Made by a program: the position numbers and the translations under genes
In this document: positions 7,893 to 16,656 of the stretch, in pieces
Position numbering within the stretch: position 1 is the first letter of the stretch
How the letters are laid out: each line of letters starts with the position of its first letter
Assembly: GCA_028714875.1 (NCBI GenBank)
Contig: JAQTLN010000004.1
Span: 186,961-235,610 of the forward strand
Length of the DNA stretch: 48,650 bases
Source: Gallionellaceae bacterium
Lineage (GTDB): Bacteria > Pseudomonadota > Gammaproteobacteria > Burkholderiales > Thiobacillaceae
Reading direction: 5' to 3'
The notes under the pieces: model-generated
What the model saw: the letters and a program-made list of their open reading frames with translations, nothing else
What the model was told of the DNA's origin: nothing
The model's database searches: none

Positions 7893-9284
7893 ATGCCGCA
7901 AACCCTGCTGATCATCGAAGACGAAGCCCTGCTGGGGCAGGAACTCCTGCGCCATTTCCGCCGCGAGGGCTGGGAAGCGCAACTGGCCGCGCGCCTGGAC
8001 GACGCTCGTGGCCTGTTGTTGACCCGCGATTTCGAGCCCTTGGTGGTGCTTTCGGATATGAACCTGCCGGATGGCAACGCGCTGGATCTGCTGGAAGAGG
8101 CCAGGGCCGCGCGCCTGCCCGGTGAATGGGTCATCCTCACCGGATATGGCGGGGTGCCGGACTCGGTGCGGGCGCTCAAGCTGGGCGCCTACGATTTCCT
8201 GGAGAAACCCGTCCCTCCGGAACGCCTGGACATGGTGCTGGCCGGCGCCTTGCGCGCCGCTCGCGCGCAGGCGCGACTGGCCGACCAGACCGCCGTGGAG
8301 ACGCGGCGCTACAGCGCGGAACGCTTCATCGGCGACAGCGCTTCGGCGCGGGAGGCGCGCGAGATGTTGGCGCGACTGGCCCAGGTGCCTTTCTCTTCGT
8401 TGCTGATCGGCGGCGAAACCGGCACCGGTAAGGGCCTGGCGGCGCGCATCCTGCACTACGCCGGGCCGCGCGGCGGCGCGCCCCTGGTGGAAATCAACTG
8501 CGCCGCGCTGCCGCGCGAACTGGTGGAAGGCGAGTTGTTCGGCAGCGAGGCGGGCGCTTACACCGGCGCCAAGGGCCGTCGCCGTGGCCTGCTGGAACAG
8601 GCCAGCGGCGGCACCCTGTTCCTCGACGAGATTGGCGATCTGCCGCCGGAGTCGCAGGTCAAGCTGCTCAAGGCCATCGAGGACAAGCGGGTGCGCCGCC
8701 TGGGCGGCGACCGCGAGATCGCGGTGGATATGCGGATCATCGCCGCCAGTAACCGCGATCTGGCCAGCGAGGTACGCGAAGGACGCTTCCGCGCCGACCT
8801 CTACCACCGGCTTTCCGTGTTTCGCCTCGATCTGCCCGCGCTACGCGGGCGCCGGGAAGATCTGCGGCAACTGGTGCCGCACTTCGTCGCGGAATACAAC
8901 GCCAAGGCCGGCAAGAAGGTAAAGGCGATACCCGACGAGGCCTGGCGGCGCCTGGAAGCGCACGATTGGCCGGGCAACGTGCGCGAGTTGCGCAATGTGG
9001 TGGAGCGCTGCGTGCTGTTCGCTGAGGACGCGGTTTTTCCCTCGCGCTGGCTGCAACTGCAAGCTGCCTCCGCGTTGGCCGCGACACCGGGTGGCGAGGG
9101 CGTGTGGCTGCCGCTGGACGGCAGCCTGAGCCTGGAAGATATGGAAAAAACCATTGTCGAAACCGCCCTGGCGCGCGCCGATGGCAACGTCACCGGCGCC
9201 GCGCGATTGCTCAAGAGCACGCGCGAGACCCTGCGCTACCGGGTGGAGAAATTCGGCCTGGGCAAGAATCTTCCAACTTCCTGA
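7893..9284 (+). CDS. Sigma-54-dependent NtrC-family response regulator
   Basis: 463 residues. The receiver domain (1-120) has acidic residues IIEDE and phosphoacceptor Asp55 in LSDMNLPDG. The AAA+ domain has Walker A GETGTGKG, the sigma-54 contact loop GAYTGA (a Tyr variant of GAFTGA, about residues 220-225) and Walker [12 protein letters not shown] Fis-type helix-turn-helix lies at the C-terminus ([20 protein letters not shown]). It should activate sigma-54 promoters on phosphorylation by the adjoining kinase. A plausible target is the sigma-54-like site before yfdX. Confidence 0.92.
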   Translation: MPQTLLIIEDEALLGQELLRHFRREGWEAQLAARLDDARGLLLTRDFEPLVVLSDMNLPDGNALDLLEEARAARLPGEWVILTGYGGVPDSVRALKLGAYDFLEKPVPPERLDMVLAGALRAARAQARLADQTAVETRRYSAERFIGDSASAREAREMLARLAQVPFSSLLIGGETGTGKGLAARILHYAGPRGGAPLVEINCAALPRELVEGELFGSEAGAYTGAKGRRRGLLEQASGGTLFLDEIGDLPPESQVKLLKAIEDKRVRRLGGDREIAVDMRIIAASNRDLASEVREGRFRADLYHRLSVFRLDLPALRGRREDLRQLVPHFVAEYNAKAGKKVKAIPDEAWRRLEAHDWPGNVRELRNVVERCVLFAEDAVFPSRWLQLQAASALAATPGGEGVWLPLDGSLSLEDMEKTIVETALARADGNVTGAARLLKSTRETLRYRVEKFGLGKNLPTS

Positions 9285-9301
9285 CCATTTCCTGATCCGC
9301 C

Positions 9302-9667
9302 ATGTCCTATCTCAACGATCCCCGTGTTCTGTTCGCCACCGAGCGCACCCTGCTGGCCTGGAACCGCACCGCCATCGCCCTCATGGGCTTCGGCTTCCTG
9401 GTGGAACGCTTCGGTTTGTTTCTGCATGTGGTACTGAGCCACCAGAGCGAACCGCTGCACCGCAGCGCCTCCCTCGTCATCGGCATTGCCTTCATCCTGC
9501 TGGGTGTGGCGGTGCTGCTGCTCTCGGTACGGCAATACCGCAAGGTGGTTTCCACCCTGGGCGCGGGTGAAATTCCTAATGGCTACTGGGTGAACGCGCC
9601 GGTACTCACCAATCTGGTGATGGCCTTGCTGGGGCTGATGCTGGCGGCTTATCTGGCGCTGGTGTAG
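9302..9667 (+). CDS. YidH-like DUF202 membrane protein
   Basis: 121 residues with three predicted membrane helices and the DUF202 signature near the N-terminus (FATERTLLAWNRTAIALMGFG). The family is inner-membrane and of unknown function. It starts 17 bases after the response regulator stop, so it may be cotranscribed with the two-component genes. Confidence 0.8.
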   Translation: MSYLNDPRVLFATERTLLAWNRTAIALMGFGFLVERFGLFLHVVLSHQSEPLHRSASLVIGIAFILLGVAVLLLSVRQYRKVVSTLGAGEIPNGYWVNAPVLTNLVMALLGLMLAAYLALV

Positions 9668-9710
9668 CCGCGCCGGCAGCCCGCTCCACATTGCGTTGCA
9701 ACCAGCTAGA

Positions 9711-9792
9711 CGTAGGGTGTGGTGAGCGCCGCGAACCGCACCATGCAATGCGACCGTATTTGATGCGGTTCGCTGCGCTCACCGCATCCTAC
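9711..9792. repeat. Intergenic palindromic repeat next to asnB
   Basis: CGTAGGGTGTGGTGAGCGCC... and its near-complement ending CGCTCACCGCATCCTACG form an imperfect palindrome about 80 bp long, of a type common between genes in proteobacteria. It is flanked by a 21-bp direct repeat (9685-9705 and 9826-9846); the right copy is the 3' end of asnB. Confidence 0.7.
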
Positions 9793-9812
9793 GAACTGGT
9801 GTGATAGCGCAG

Positions 9813-11597
9813 CTACCGGCTCGCATCCACATTGCGTTGCAACCAGTATTCCAGCAGCGCCAGGTGCCACAGCTTGCTGCCCTGGATGCGGGTGTGGTGG
9901 CTTTCTGGTTCGGCCAGCAGGCGTTCCACGTAGGCGCGCTGGTAAAGGCCGCGTTCGCGGCAGGCGCGCGAGTCGAGGATGTCGCGCATGAATTCGAGAA
10001 ACTCGCCGCGTACATATTTCAGCGCTGGCATCGGGAAATAGCCTTTCTTGCGGTCGATCACCGCATCCGGCAACAGGCCGCGCGCGATCTGCTTGAGCAC
10101 ATGTTTTCCGCCCGAGGCAAGCTTCAATTCCGCCGGCATGCCGGCGGCGAGTTCCACGAGTTCGTGATCGAGGAAGGGCACCCGCGCTTCCAGGCCCCAG
10201 GCCATGGTCATGTTGTCCACCCGCTTCACCGGGTCGTCGGTGATCAGCATGGTGACGTCCATGCGCAGCACCTGATCGAGGAAATCGTCGGCCCCGGGCT
10301 CAGCCAGGCGAGCCGCTATCGTGGCGGCGCTGTGGTCGGGGCCATGCCAGGCGGGTTCCAGCATGCTCAGTATTTCTTCGTGGTCGCGGTCGAAGTAGTG
10401 GCGGCGGAAGCGTTCCAGCGAACTGCCTTCGCGCTCGGCCTGCATTTGCTCGTACCAGTAATAGCCGCCGAAGACTTCATCGGCGCCCTGGCCGCTCTGC
10501 ACCACCTTGACGGTTCGGGAAACCTGCTCCGCGAGCAGGTAGAAGGCCACCGCGTCCTGCCCGACCATGGGTTCAGCCATGGCGTCGACGGCTTCCGGCA
10601 GGCGTTTGAGCACTTCGCTGTTGGCGATGCGGTACTGGTGATGCCGCGTGCCGTAATACGCGGCAACGGCGTCGGAATATTCGAACTCGTGGCCGGATTC
10701 TTCCGGCTGATCCTCGAAGCCGACCGAGAAGGTCATCAGATCGCTGACCCCCTGTTCCGCCAGCAGCGCCACCAGCAGGCTGGAATCGAGGCCGCCGGAG
10801 AGCAGCACGCCGACTTTCACGTCGGCGATGGCCAGGCGTTTCTTCACCGCGCTTTTCAGGCTGGCGTGGATGGCTTCGGTCCATTCGGCCGCGCTCCTGG
10901 GGCGGGCCGGGCGTTGCGCGGTCAGGTGCCAGTAAGGGATTTCCAGGGCGCCGCCCTGTGCGTTGATGCGCAGTCCGCTGGCCGGCGCCAGTTTGCGGAT
11001 GCTGGTGAGCACGGTGCGTGGCGCCGGCACCACCGCGTGCAGGGTGAAATGGTGATGCAGTGCCACCGCGTCGAGTTGGGTGTCGATGTCGCCCGCCGCC
11101 AGGAGCGCCTGGACGCTGGAAGCGAAGCGCAGACGTTTGCCGGTAAGGCTGTAATAGAGCGGCTTGATGCCGAGACGGTCGCGCGCCAGGAATACGATCT
11201 GTTTGCGCGCGTCGTGGATGGCGAAAGCGAACATGCCGTGCAGGCGCGAAAGGCAGTCTTCACCCCATTCCGCGTAGGCGCGCAGGATGACTTCGGTATC
11301 GCCGTCGGAATGGAAATGGTGCCCCTTGGTCAGCAGCTCGGCGCGCAGTTCCGGGTAGTTGTAGATGGTGCCGTTGAATACCAGGGTGAGGCCGGTTTCG
11401 GCGTCACTCATCGGCTGCGCGGAACGCGTCGAGAGGTCGATGATCGCCAGGCGGCGATGGCCGAACGCCACCGGGCCGTCTTGCCAATACCCCGCCGCAT
11501 CCGGCCCGCGCCGCGCCAGGCGGTCGGACATGCGCTGGATGGCGTCGCGCGCGGGCGCGTTGCCATCGAAGCGGAATTCACCGGCTATGCCGCACAT
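9813..11597 (-). CDS. asnB: Asparagine synthase (glutamine-hydrolysing)
   Basis: 594 residues. The start MCGIAGE exposes Cys2, the nucleophile of the class II glutaminase domain; RRGPDAAGYW and NGTIYNYPELR follow. The C-terminal synthetase domain contains the ATP pyrophosphatase loop LLSGGLDSSLL. It converts aspartate, glutamine and ATP to asparagine, glutamate and AMP. The length fits the AsnB family. It is a single gene with no obvious operon partners; GC-run repeats precede it. A distinction from AsnB-like amidotransferases of surface-polysaccharide loci cannot be made from sequence alone. Confidence 0.9.
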   Translation of the reverse strand: MCGIAGEFRFDGNAPARDAIQRMSDRLARRGPDAAGYWQDGPVAFGHRRLAIIDLSTRSAQPMSDAETGLTLVFNGTIYNYPELRAELLTKGHHFHSDGDTEVILRAYAEWGEDCLSRLHGMFAFAIHDARKQIVFLARDRLGIKPLYYSLTGKRLRFASSVQALLAAGDIDTQLDAVALHHHFTLHAVVPAPRTVLTSIRKLAPASGLRINAQGGALEIPYWHLTAQRPARPRSAAEWTEAIHASLKSAVKKRLAIADVKVGVLLSGGLDSSLLVALLAEQGVSDLMTFSVGFEDQPEESGHEFEYSDAVAAYYGTRHHQYRIANSEVLKRLPEAVDAMAEPMVGQDAVAFYLLAEQVSRTVKVVQSGQGADEVFGGYYWYEQMQAEREGSSLERFRRHYFDRDHEEILSMLEPAWHGPDHSAATIAARLAEPGADDFLDQVLRMDVTMLITDDPVKRVDNMTMAWGLEARVPFLDHELVELAAGMPAELKLASGGKHVLKQIARGLLPDAVIDRKKGYFPMPALKYVRGEFLEFMRDILDSRACRERGLYQRAYVERLLAEPESHHTRIQGSKLWHLALLEYWLQRNVDASR

Positions 11598-11620
11598 GGG
11601 AGGCCTCGAAAGCAGGTTTT

Positions 11621-11722
11621 GACCCCCCCTTTTTCAAAGGGGGGCAGGGGGGATTTACCCAAGCCGGCATGGTGCGGACGTCTCAGAAATCCCCCCCGGC
11701 CCCCCTTTGAAAAAGGGGGGAG
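11621..11722. repeat. C/G-run dispersed palindromic repeats, second cluster
   Basis: Two hairpins of six C, T-run, A-run and six G (about 11623-11644 and 11700-11720) are joined by GGGGGGATTT and AAATCCCCCC spacers. They belong to the same family as the cluster at 1-151 and lie between asnB and srkA. Confidence 0.7.
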
Positions 11723-11729
11723 ATAGGCG

Positions 11730-12737
11730 CTACACATACAGCGGTTCCTCCTCCATCAGCGCGATCTGCTCGCGCAGTTCGAGGATGCGTTCCTGCCAGT
11801 AGTGCGGCGTGTCGAACCAGGGGAAGGCGGCGGGGAAGGCGGGGTCGTCCCAGCGCCGCGCCAGCCAGGCGGAATGGTGGATGAGGCGCAGGGTGCGCAG
11901 GGCTTCGATCAGATGCAGCTCGCGGCGGTCGAATTCGGCAAAATCTTCGTAGCCGGCCAGCACGTCGCACATCTGCCGCGACATGCTGGCGTGGTCGCCG
12001 GAGAGCAGCATCCAGAGATCCTGTACCGCCGGCCCCATGCGGCTATCGTCGAAATCCACGAAATGTGGGCCTTCGTCGGTCCATAAGACGTTGCCGGCGT
12101 GGCAGTCGCCATGTAGGCGCAGGTGCGCTACCTGGCCCGCGCGCGCATAACAGTGCCGCACGCCCTGTAAAGCCTGATCCACCACGCTTTGCCAGGCCGG
12201 TAGCAGATCGGTCGGTAACCAATCCCCGGCAAGGATGAAGTCGCGTGATTGCTCACCAAAGCTGGCGATGTCCAGGGTAGGGCGGTGGCGGTAGGGCGCG
12301 AGGGCGCCGACGGCGTGGATGCGGCCGATGAAGCGGCCCATCCATTCCAGCGTGTCCGGGCTGTCGAACTCCGGCATGCGGCCGCCCCGACGTGGGTAGG
12401 CGGCGAAAAGAAAGCCCGCATGGCTGTGCAGCGTGGCGCCATCCGTTAACCGGAGCGGCGCCACCACCGGCAATTCGCGTTCGGCCAGGTCCAGGGTGAA
12501 GTCATGTTCTTCCTGTATCGCGGCGGCGCTCCAGCGGCCGGGCCGGTAGAACTTCACCACCAGCGGCGGCCCTTCATCCATACCGACCTGATAGACGCGG
12601 TTCTCGAAACTGTTGAGCGCGAGCAGGCGGCCATCCGGCGTGAGGCCGACGCTGTCGAGGGCATCGAGTAGGCAATCGGGCGTCAGTGTGGCGTAGGGGG
12701 TGGTGCTGTTTTCGGAAGCGGGTGACATGCCCGCCAT
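11730..12737 (-). CDS. srkA: Stress response kinase A (RdoA/YihE family)
   Basis: 335 residues of a choline/aminoglycoside-kinase-like fold. Visible are the family N-terminus LLALNSFENRVYQVG, the phosphate-binding lysine segment LVVKFYRPGRWS, the catalytic loop HLRLHGDCHAGNVLW and the metal-binding DFDDSRMGP. SrkA is a cytoplasmic Ser/Thr kinase that protects cells from stress-induced death in enterobacteria. A GTG/ATG choice exists at the N-terminus; an ATG nine bases in (MSPAS) is also possible. Confidence 0.88.
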   Translation of the reverse strand: MAGMSPASENSTTPYATLTPDCLLDALDSVGLTPDGRLLALNSFENRVYQVGMDEGPPLVVKFYRPGRWSAAAIQEEHDFTLDLAERELPVVAPLRLTDGATLHSHAGFLFAAYPRRGGRMPEFDSPDTLEWMGRFIGRIHAVGALAPYRHRPTLDIASFGEQSRDFILAGDWLPTDLLPAWQSVVDQALQGVRHCYARAGQVAHLRLHGDCHAGNVLWTDEGPHFVDFDDSRMGPAVQDLWMLLSGDHASMSRQMCDVLAGYEDFAEFDRRELHLIEALRTLRLIHHSAWLARRWDDPAFPAAFPWFDTPHYWQERILELREQIALMEEEPLYV

Positions 12738-12746
12738 TGTAGGCGC

Positions 12747-13223
12747 TCAGGCACGTTTGCCGGGTCTCGCCAGGTGGGTGCCCAGATGGAGAAGGGCGGC
12801 GCCGATCAGCCCGAATTTCACGCTGGCAATCAGGCTGACCAGCAAGGTAAAGCGGACGTCGATCGTCTCCTGGATGAAGCCCAGAAGAAACACGTTCTCC
12901 ATGGCATCCAGCCCAGCCGCCAGCAGCGCGCCCCAGGCCAGCCGGCGCCCCCACTCCCGCCGTGTCGCGCGCAGCAGTTGCGCCAGCAGCGCGCCGTAGC
13001 CGATCAGGAATAGGTAGTCGGCGTAAATGCCGTTGCTGACCCGATCACGCCCCGCCTCACCCCAACTCGCCAGCACCGCGCGCGTCCGCTCCGCCGTCCA
13101 GGCGAACTGGAGTTGCAGTTGGCTGCTGTAGGTGTCGGCCCCACTTTGCTCAAAACCCACCATGAGCAGGAAGCCGATCAGGGTCAATACCAGGGCGCTA
13201 AGGAGGGGGAGGTTACGGAGCAT
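12747..13223 (-). CDS. Small integral membrane protein, unknown
   Basis: 158 residues from the ATG at 13223, which starts a membrane helix (LPLLSALVLTLIGFLLMVG). I rejected the longer frame because it adds a basic, non-hydrophobic 52-residue leader that runs over the stop region of the next gene. Four hydrophobic helices are apparent (about 5-25, 72-88, 95-112 and 122-142). I do not recognise a family. It lies just upstream of srkA on the same strand with a nine-base gap, so the two may be cotranscribed. Confidence 0.6.
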   Translation of the reverse strand: MLRNLPLLSALVLTLIGFLLMVGFEQSGADTYSSQLQLQFAWTAERTRAVLASWGEAGRDRVSNGIYADYLFLIGYGALLAQLLRATRREWGRRLAWGALLAAGLDAMENVFLLGFIQETIDVRFTLLVSLIASVKFGLIGAALLHLGTHLARPGKRA

Positions 13224-13284
13224 GCTCAATTTGTACCGCTGCTTCCCGGCCACGCCGGCGGCCGGGTCTGAGTAACGTCTGGAG

Positions 13285-14091
13285 TTACCGATCCGGCAGC
13301 ACGGAAAACGATTCCGAGCCCTGATCATATTTTTCCAGGTAGCTGGCGATGCTCTCGAAGGTGGCGGTAACAGGTTCACCGGGTTGGTCAGATAGGGTCA
13401 CCTCGCTGCTGAACATGGAGCCGAACAACAGTTTCAGCGGGCTGACGTTGACCTTCTGTGCGGTGAAATATTGCTTCGTGGCGGCCTTGATCTTGCGGAT
13501 GTCGTCCGTCTGGTAGACGGCGGCATTCACCACGTCGAGCACGAATTCCGTGCAATTCTGGTATCCCAGGGTGTAGGGGTTGGCTATGGCGGAATATCGC
13601 GGTTCATGCAGAGCCTGGTAGGTGGGTGACGTGATGATGGCCAGGAGTCGCTGCTGCAATTCCGCCGAAGGGATGATGATCCCGGCCTCCAGTACCGCGA
13701 CACCAGCGAAGAAGTCCACCGGGTAGTCCTGCACCAGGGCGCTGGTGTTGGGACTGGCGGCATTCTGATAGAGGTTGTAAATGGCGTAGCCGGGCAGTTT
13801 GCGGCCGTCCCGCGTGGTGATTTCCGAATAGACGGCGAATCCAGCGTGGGTGAAATGCATGCCTTTCGGCAGTTCGGCGGGTGGTCGTCCCATCCGAGCC
13901 AGGATGGCGACTCGCGCGCCCTTTGCCGCGAGCGCTTTTTCCACCTTTTTCGAAAAATGGATGATGGTTTCCGCGGCGAACTGGCTGGCTTCTCCCCCCT
14001 GCCTGCTGTCCCCGCTGAAGCCGATGGCCCCGGCCGGCAGCGCCGTGGTGGTCGCCAGCAGGAACAACAGGGTTCGAACTATCCGGAACAT
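13285..14091 (-). CDS. DUF2145 exported protein, second copy
   Basis: 268 residues with a signal peptide (LLFLLATTTALPAGA). The DUF2145 features are VAILARMG, the histidine segment FTHAGFAVYSE and the cysteine segment YQNCTEFVLDVV. The His-then-Cys order recalls circularly permuted NlpC/P60-type folds, so a periplasmic peptidase or amidase role is possible, but this is inference. It lies 21 bases after its paralogue and is clearly a tandem duplicate, with most residues shared through the whole length. Confidence 0.75.
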   Translation of the reverse strand: MFRIVRTLLFLLATTTALPAGAIGFSGDSRQGGEASQFAAETIIHFSKKVEKALAAKGARVAILARMGRPPAELPKGMHFTHAGFAVYSEITTRDGRKLPGYAIYNLYQNAASPNTSALVQDYPVDFFAGVAVLEAGIIIPSAELQQRLLAIITSPTYQALHEPRYSAIANPYTLGYQNCTEFVLDVVNAAVYQTDDIRKIKAATKQYFTAQKVNVSPLKLLFGSMFSSEVTLSDQPGEPVTATFESIASYLEKYDQGSESFSVLPDR

Positions 14092-14112
14092 GCGGTGCCT
14101 CCGGGATGGGGT

Positions 14113-14922
14113 TTACTGGTCCGGCAGGACGGTGAAGGATTCCGATCCCTGGTCATACTTCGTCAGGTAGTCGGAGATGGTCTCGAAGGTGGCGGTAGCC
14201 GGCTCGCCGTCGTGGTCCGAAAGCGAGACTTCGTTGCTGAACATGGAACCAAGCATCAGCTTGAATGGGTTTACATTGACTTTCTGCGCCGTGAAATAGC
14301 GCTTCTCGATGCCCTTGATCTTGCCGATGTCGTCGGTCTGGTAGATGGCGGAATTCACCACGTCCAGCACGAATTCGGTGCAGTTCTGTCGCCCCAGGGT
14401 GTAGGGATTCGCGATGACCGAGTAGCGCGGGTCGTGCAGCGAGTTGTAGGCCGGTGTGCCGATCAGACCCATCAGGCGTTGCTGCAATTCCGGGGAGGGA
14501 ATGAGGATGCCTGCTTCGAGCACGGCGACGCCGCCGAAGAAATCCACCGGGAAATCCTGTACCAGGCTGCTGGTATCCGGGCGGCCGTCTTCCTGATAAA
14601 GGTTGTGGATGGCGTAACCCGGCACTTTGCGGCCGTCCTGGGTGGTTATTTCCGAATAGACGGCGAAAGCAACATGGGTGAAATGCATGCCATTTGGCAG
14701 TTCAGCGAGGGGGCGGCCCATGCGCGCCAGAATGGCGACCCGCGCGCCTTTGGTCGCCATGGCTTTTTCCACCTTCTTTGCGAATTTGATGATTTTTTCG
14801 GGCGGGAAATGGATTGCTTCTCCGGCACTGCTACTACTGCCGCTGAAACCGACCGCTTGGGCGGAGAGGGTGGGCGCGCAGGCCAGGCATAGCAGAAGGA
14901 AGGCACGGGATAGCCAGGTCAT
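14113..14922 (-). CDS. DUF2145 exported protein, first copy
   Basis: 269 residues with a signal peptide (LLLCLACAPTLSAQA) and a good ribosome site (AAAGGAGA) before the ATG. It has the same key segments as the neighbouring copy: VAILARMG, FTHVAFAVYSE and RQNCTEFVLDVV, ending YDQGSESFTVLPDQ. Both copies keep the His and Cys, so neither looks decayed. It starts 15 bases after the Ala/Ser-rich exported protein, suggesting one three-gene operon. Function is unknown. Confidence 0.75.
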   Translation of the reverse strand: MTWLSRAFLLLCLACAPTLSAQAVGFSGSSSSAGEAIHFPPEKIIKFAKKVEKAMATKGARVAILARMGRPLAELPNGMHFTHVAFAVYSEITTQDGRKVPGYAIHNLYQEDGRPDTSSLVQDFPVDFFGGVAVLEAGILIPSPELQQRLMGLIGTPAYNSLHDPRYSVIANPYTLGRQNCTEFVLDVVNSAIYQTDDIGKIKGIEKRYFTAQKVNVNPFKLMLGSMFSNEVSLSDHDGEPATATFETISDYLTKYDQGSESFTVLPDQ

Positions 14923-14936
14923 GTCAGCTATCTCCT

Positions 14937-15311
14937 TTAAATGCCGTTCTTGGGTTTGTCGGCCTTGTTCCTCAGCGCCTGATCAGGCGGTGGCATGGCC
15001 GTGATGGTCTCGTCACCGATCTCCAGAGGCTGGTTCGCGGCCCGGGTGGAATCTTTGGCCACCGCCGTGCTACCCGCTCCGGCGGCGGCGGATACCACGC
15101 CGCCGCTTGCCAGTGGTACGGCCGCGATCGCGGAGGTTGCCTGACCCGAAGCGGCGATGGCGTGAGCCGCGCTGCCACTGGCGTGGGCGCTGGAAAGACC
15201 GCCTTGCCGAACTGCCTGCTCGGACTGTGTGCCGGCGTCCGCGAAGGCACTACCCGACGCAACAAATGTGCCGAGGATAAAAGTGATCCAATTGGATTTT
15301 CCGAGATTCAT
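14937..15311 (-). CDS. Exported Ala/Ser/Gly-rich small protein
   Basis: 124 residues from the ATG at 15311, preceded by AAGGAGG; a GTG sits one codon upstream. The signal peptide (WITFILGTFVASGSAFA) is followed by a low-complexity middle of Ala, Ser, Gly and Val (VPLASGGVVSAAAGAGS) and a charged tail ending NKADKPKNGI. It is the first gene of the unit with the two DUF2145 genes. It might be an extracytoplasmic partner or substrate of them, which is a guess from position only. Confidence 0.55.
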   Translation of the reverse strand: MNLGKSNWITFILGTFVASGSAFADAGTQSEQAVRQGGLSSAHASGSAAHAIAASGQATSAIAAVPLASGGVVSAAAGAGSTAVAKDSTRAANQPLEIGDETITAMPPPDQALRNKADKPKNGI

Positions 15312-15493
15312 CACATGCCTCCTTGAAGTTGGTGGCGCATTACATGATGTTCCCGGTGTGAAGGCAAGCGTCGCGAGACGAGCAACCGGCTATGCGGTAA
15401 GGCGGCCGTAGTGAACCCCGGATTCGGCCGAATTACAGTGCCTGGATTGCAGTTGGCTGGTTGGCGTCAGGCTTGGCGGTAGTGCATGGCGAA

Positions 15494-16183
15494 TCAAGCC
15501 GTGAAAGTACGCAGCTTCTGGCAATCCAGGATGGTGATGGTGCGGCCTTTTACCTTGATCAGGCCGGCGTCGGCGAGGTGGCCGAAGACGCGTGAGAGGG
15601 TTTCCGGGGCCAGGTTGAGTTGTGAGGCGATAGTCTGCTTGCTGGCCGCGAGGTGGATGTCGCAGCGATTCTCGTCCAGAGAGGGAATCGACTGGGTAAG
15701 AAAACACACCACTCGTTGCGCGCTGGTGCGCAGGGTGCAGGTTTCCATGTCGTCGAGCAGTTCATGCAGGCGCACCGAGAGGCTGGCCAGCATCTTGCGC
15801 GAGAGCGCGGGGCTGGCATCCATCGCATCCAGCAGGGTGCGTTTGGCGATCAGGAGCACGATGCTGTCCACAGTGGACTGCGCCGTCACCGGATAAGGGC
15901 GATCCAGAAACAACACCGCCTCGCCGAAGGTGTTGCCCGGCCCGCACATGTGCACGACTTTTTCCACGCCGTGCGCCGAGGGGATGGCCAGCTTGACCTG
16001 CCCCATCACCAATACATGCAGACCGTGGGCTTCGTCGCCCTTCTGGAACAAAACTTCGTTCTTCCTGACACGAAACTCCCGGCAACCGGCCGCTATCAGT
16101 TGTAACTCGTCCTCACTCAGGCCACGAAACATGGGCTGTCGGGAAAGAATCTCGGCGATGGAGTGGCGGGTTTCCTGGATCAA
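15494..16183 (-). CDS. Crp/Fnr regulator, DNR-like
   Basis: 229 residues: a cyclic-nucleotide-binding-type sensor domain (about 15-130), a long dimerisation helix, and a Crp-type helix-turn-helix near the C-terminus (SKQTIASQLNLAPETLSRVF). The N-terminus lacks the four-cysteine cluster of oxygen-sensing FNR, which fits the DNR/NNR branch that senses nitric oxide through haem. It diverges from the nap operon, and an FNR-type site lies in the shared 131-bp gap, so it is the obvious candidate regulator of nap and perhaps of itself. Confidence 0.82.
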   Translation of the reverse strand: MIQETRHSIAEILSRQPMFRGLSEDELQLIAAGCREFRVRKNEVLFQKGDEAHGLHVLVMGQVKLAIPSAHGVEKVVHMCGPGNTFGEAVLFLDRPYPVTAQSTVDSIVLLIAKRTLLDAMDASPALSRKMLASLSVRLHELLDDMETCTLRTSAQRVVCFLTQSIPSLDENRCDIHLAASKQTIASQLNLAPETLSRVFGHLADAGLIKVKGRTITILDCQKLRTFTA

Positions 16184-16238
16184 ATGATTACTCCTGTTTC
16201 AGGGTGCGCGATTAATACACTTAAAGCCTGCGCCAAAC

Positions 16239-16252
16239 TTGATCATTGTCAA
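16239..16252. promoter_or_regulatory. FNR/DNR-type operator between crp/fnr gene and nap
   Basis: TTGATCATTGTCAA matches the FNR/ANR/DNR consensus TTGAT-N4-ATCAA with one mismatch. It lies 63 bases before the napD GTG and 56 bases before the divergent regulator ATG, so it could act on either gene. Confidence 0.75.
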
Positions 16253-16314
16253 AGTAATTAAAGGACAGCGTTGTCAGGATTTGGCCCCGCATCTAACCCC
16301 AAAGGAGTAACGCT

Positions 16315-16638
16315 GTGAACCTGTCAGGCATTTTGGTGGTAGCCCAGTCGGAGAGCCAGGCGCAGGTGGTCGCGGCCCTGAACGCGCTCGAAGGCGTGGA
16401 GGTGCATCAGGTGGATGAAACCACCGGTCGCATCGTCGCGGTGCAGGAAGCGGAAGACATCCATGCCGAGATCGAAGGCGTCAAGCGTATCAAGGCAATT
16501 CCCCACGTCATCATGGCGGAGATGGTCTATCACTATCTCGCCGAGGATGAACGCATTTACGAAGCCATGCCGCCGGAGTTGGTTGAGCAGCAGGATGGGT
16601 TCGAAACCTGTGCCGTACCGGCATATTTGAATAGTTGA
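16315..16638 (+). CDS. napD: Nitrate reductase chaperone NapD
   Basis: 107 residues from a GTG after AAAGGAG. NapD binds the twin-arginine leader of NapA and holds it during molybdenum cofactor insertion in the cytoplasm. The N-terminal strand NLSGILVVAQ and the segment TGRIVAVQEA are typical. It is the first gene of the operon, 18 bases before napA, and sits downstream of the FNR-type box. Confidence 0.9.
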   Translation: MNLSGILVVAQSESQAQVVAALNALEGVEVHQVDETTGRIVAVQEAEDIHAEIEGVKRIKAIPHVIMAEMVYHYLAEDERIYEAMPPELVEQQDGFETCAVPAYLNS

Positions 16639-16656
16639 TCGAGCTAGGAGGCTGAT

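Noticed and set aside
9801-11726. A long plus-strand frame of 641 codons opposite asnB
   Set aside because: The minus strand carries a clear asnB with catalytic motifs; the other frame is a GC-driven shadow that runs into intergenic repeats.
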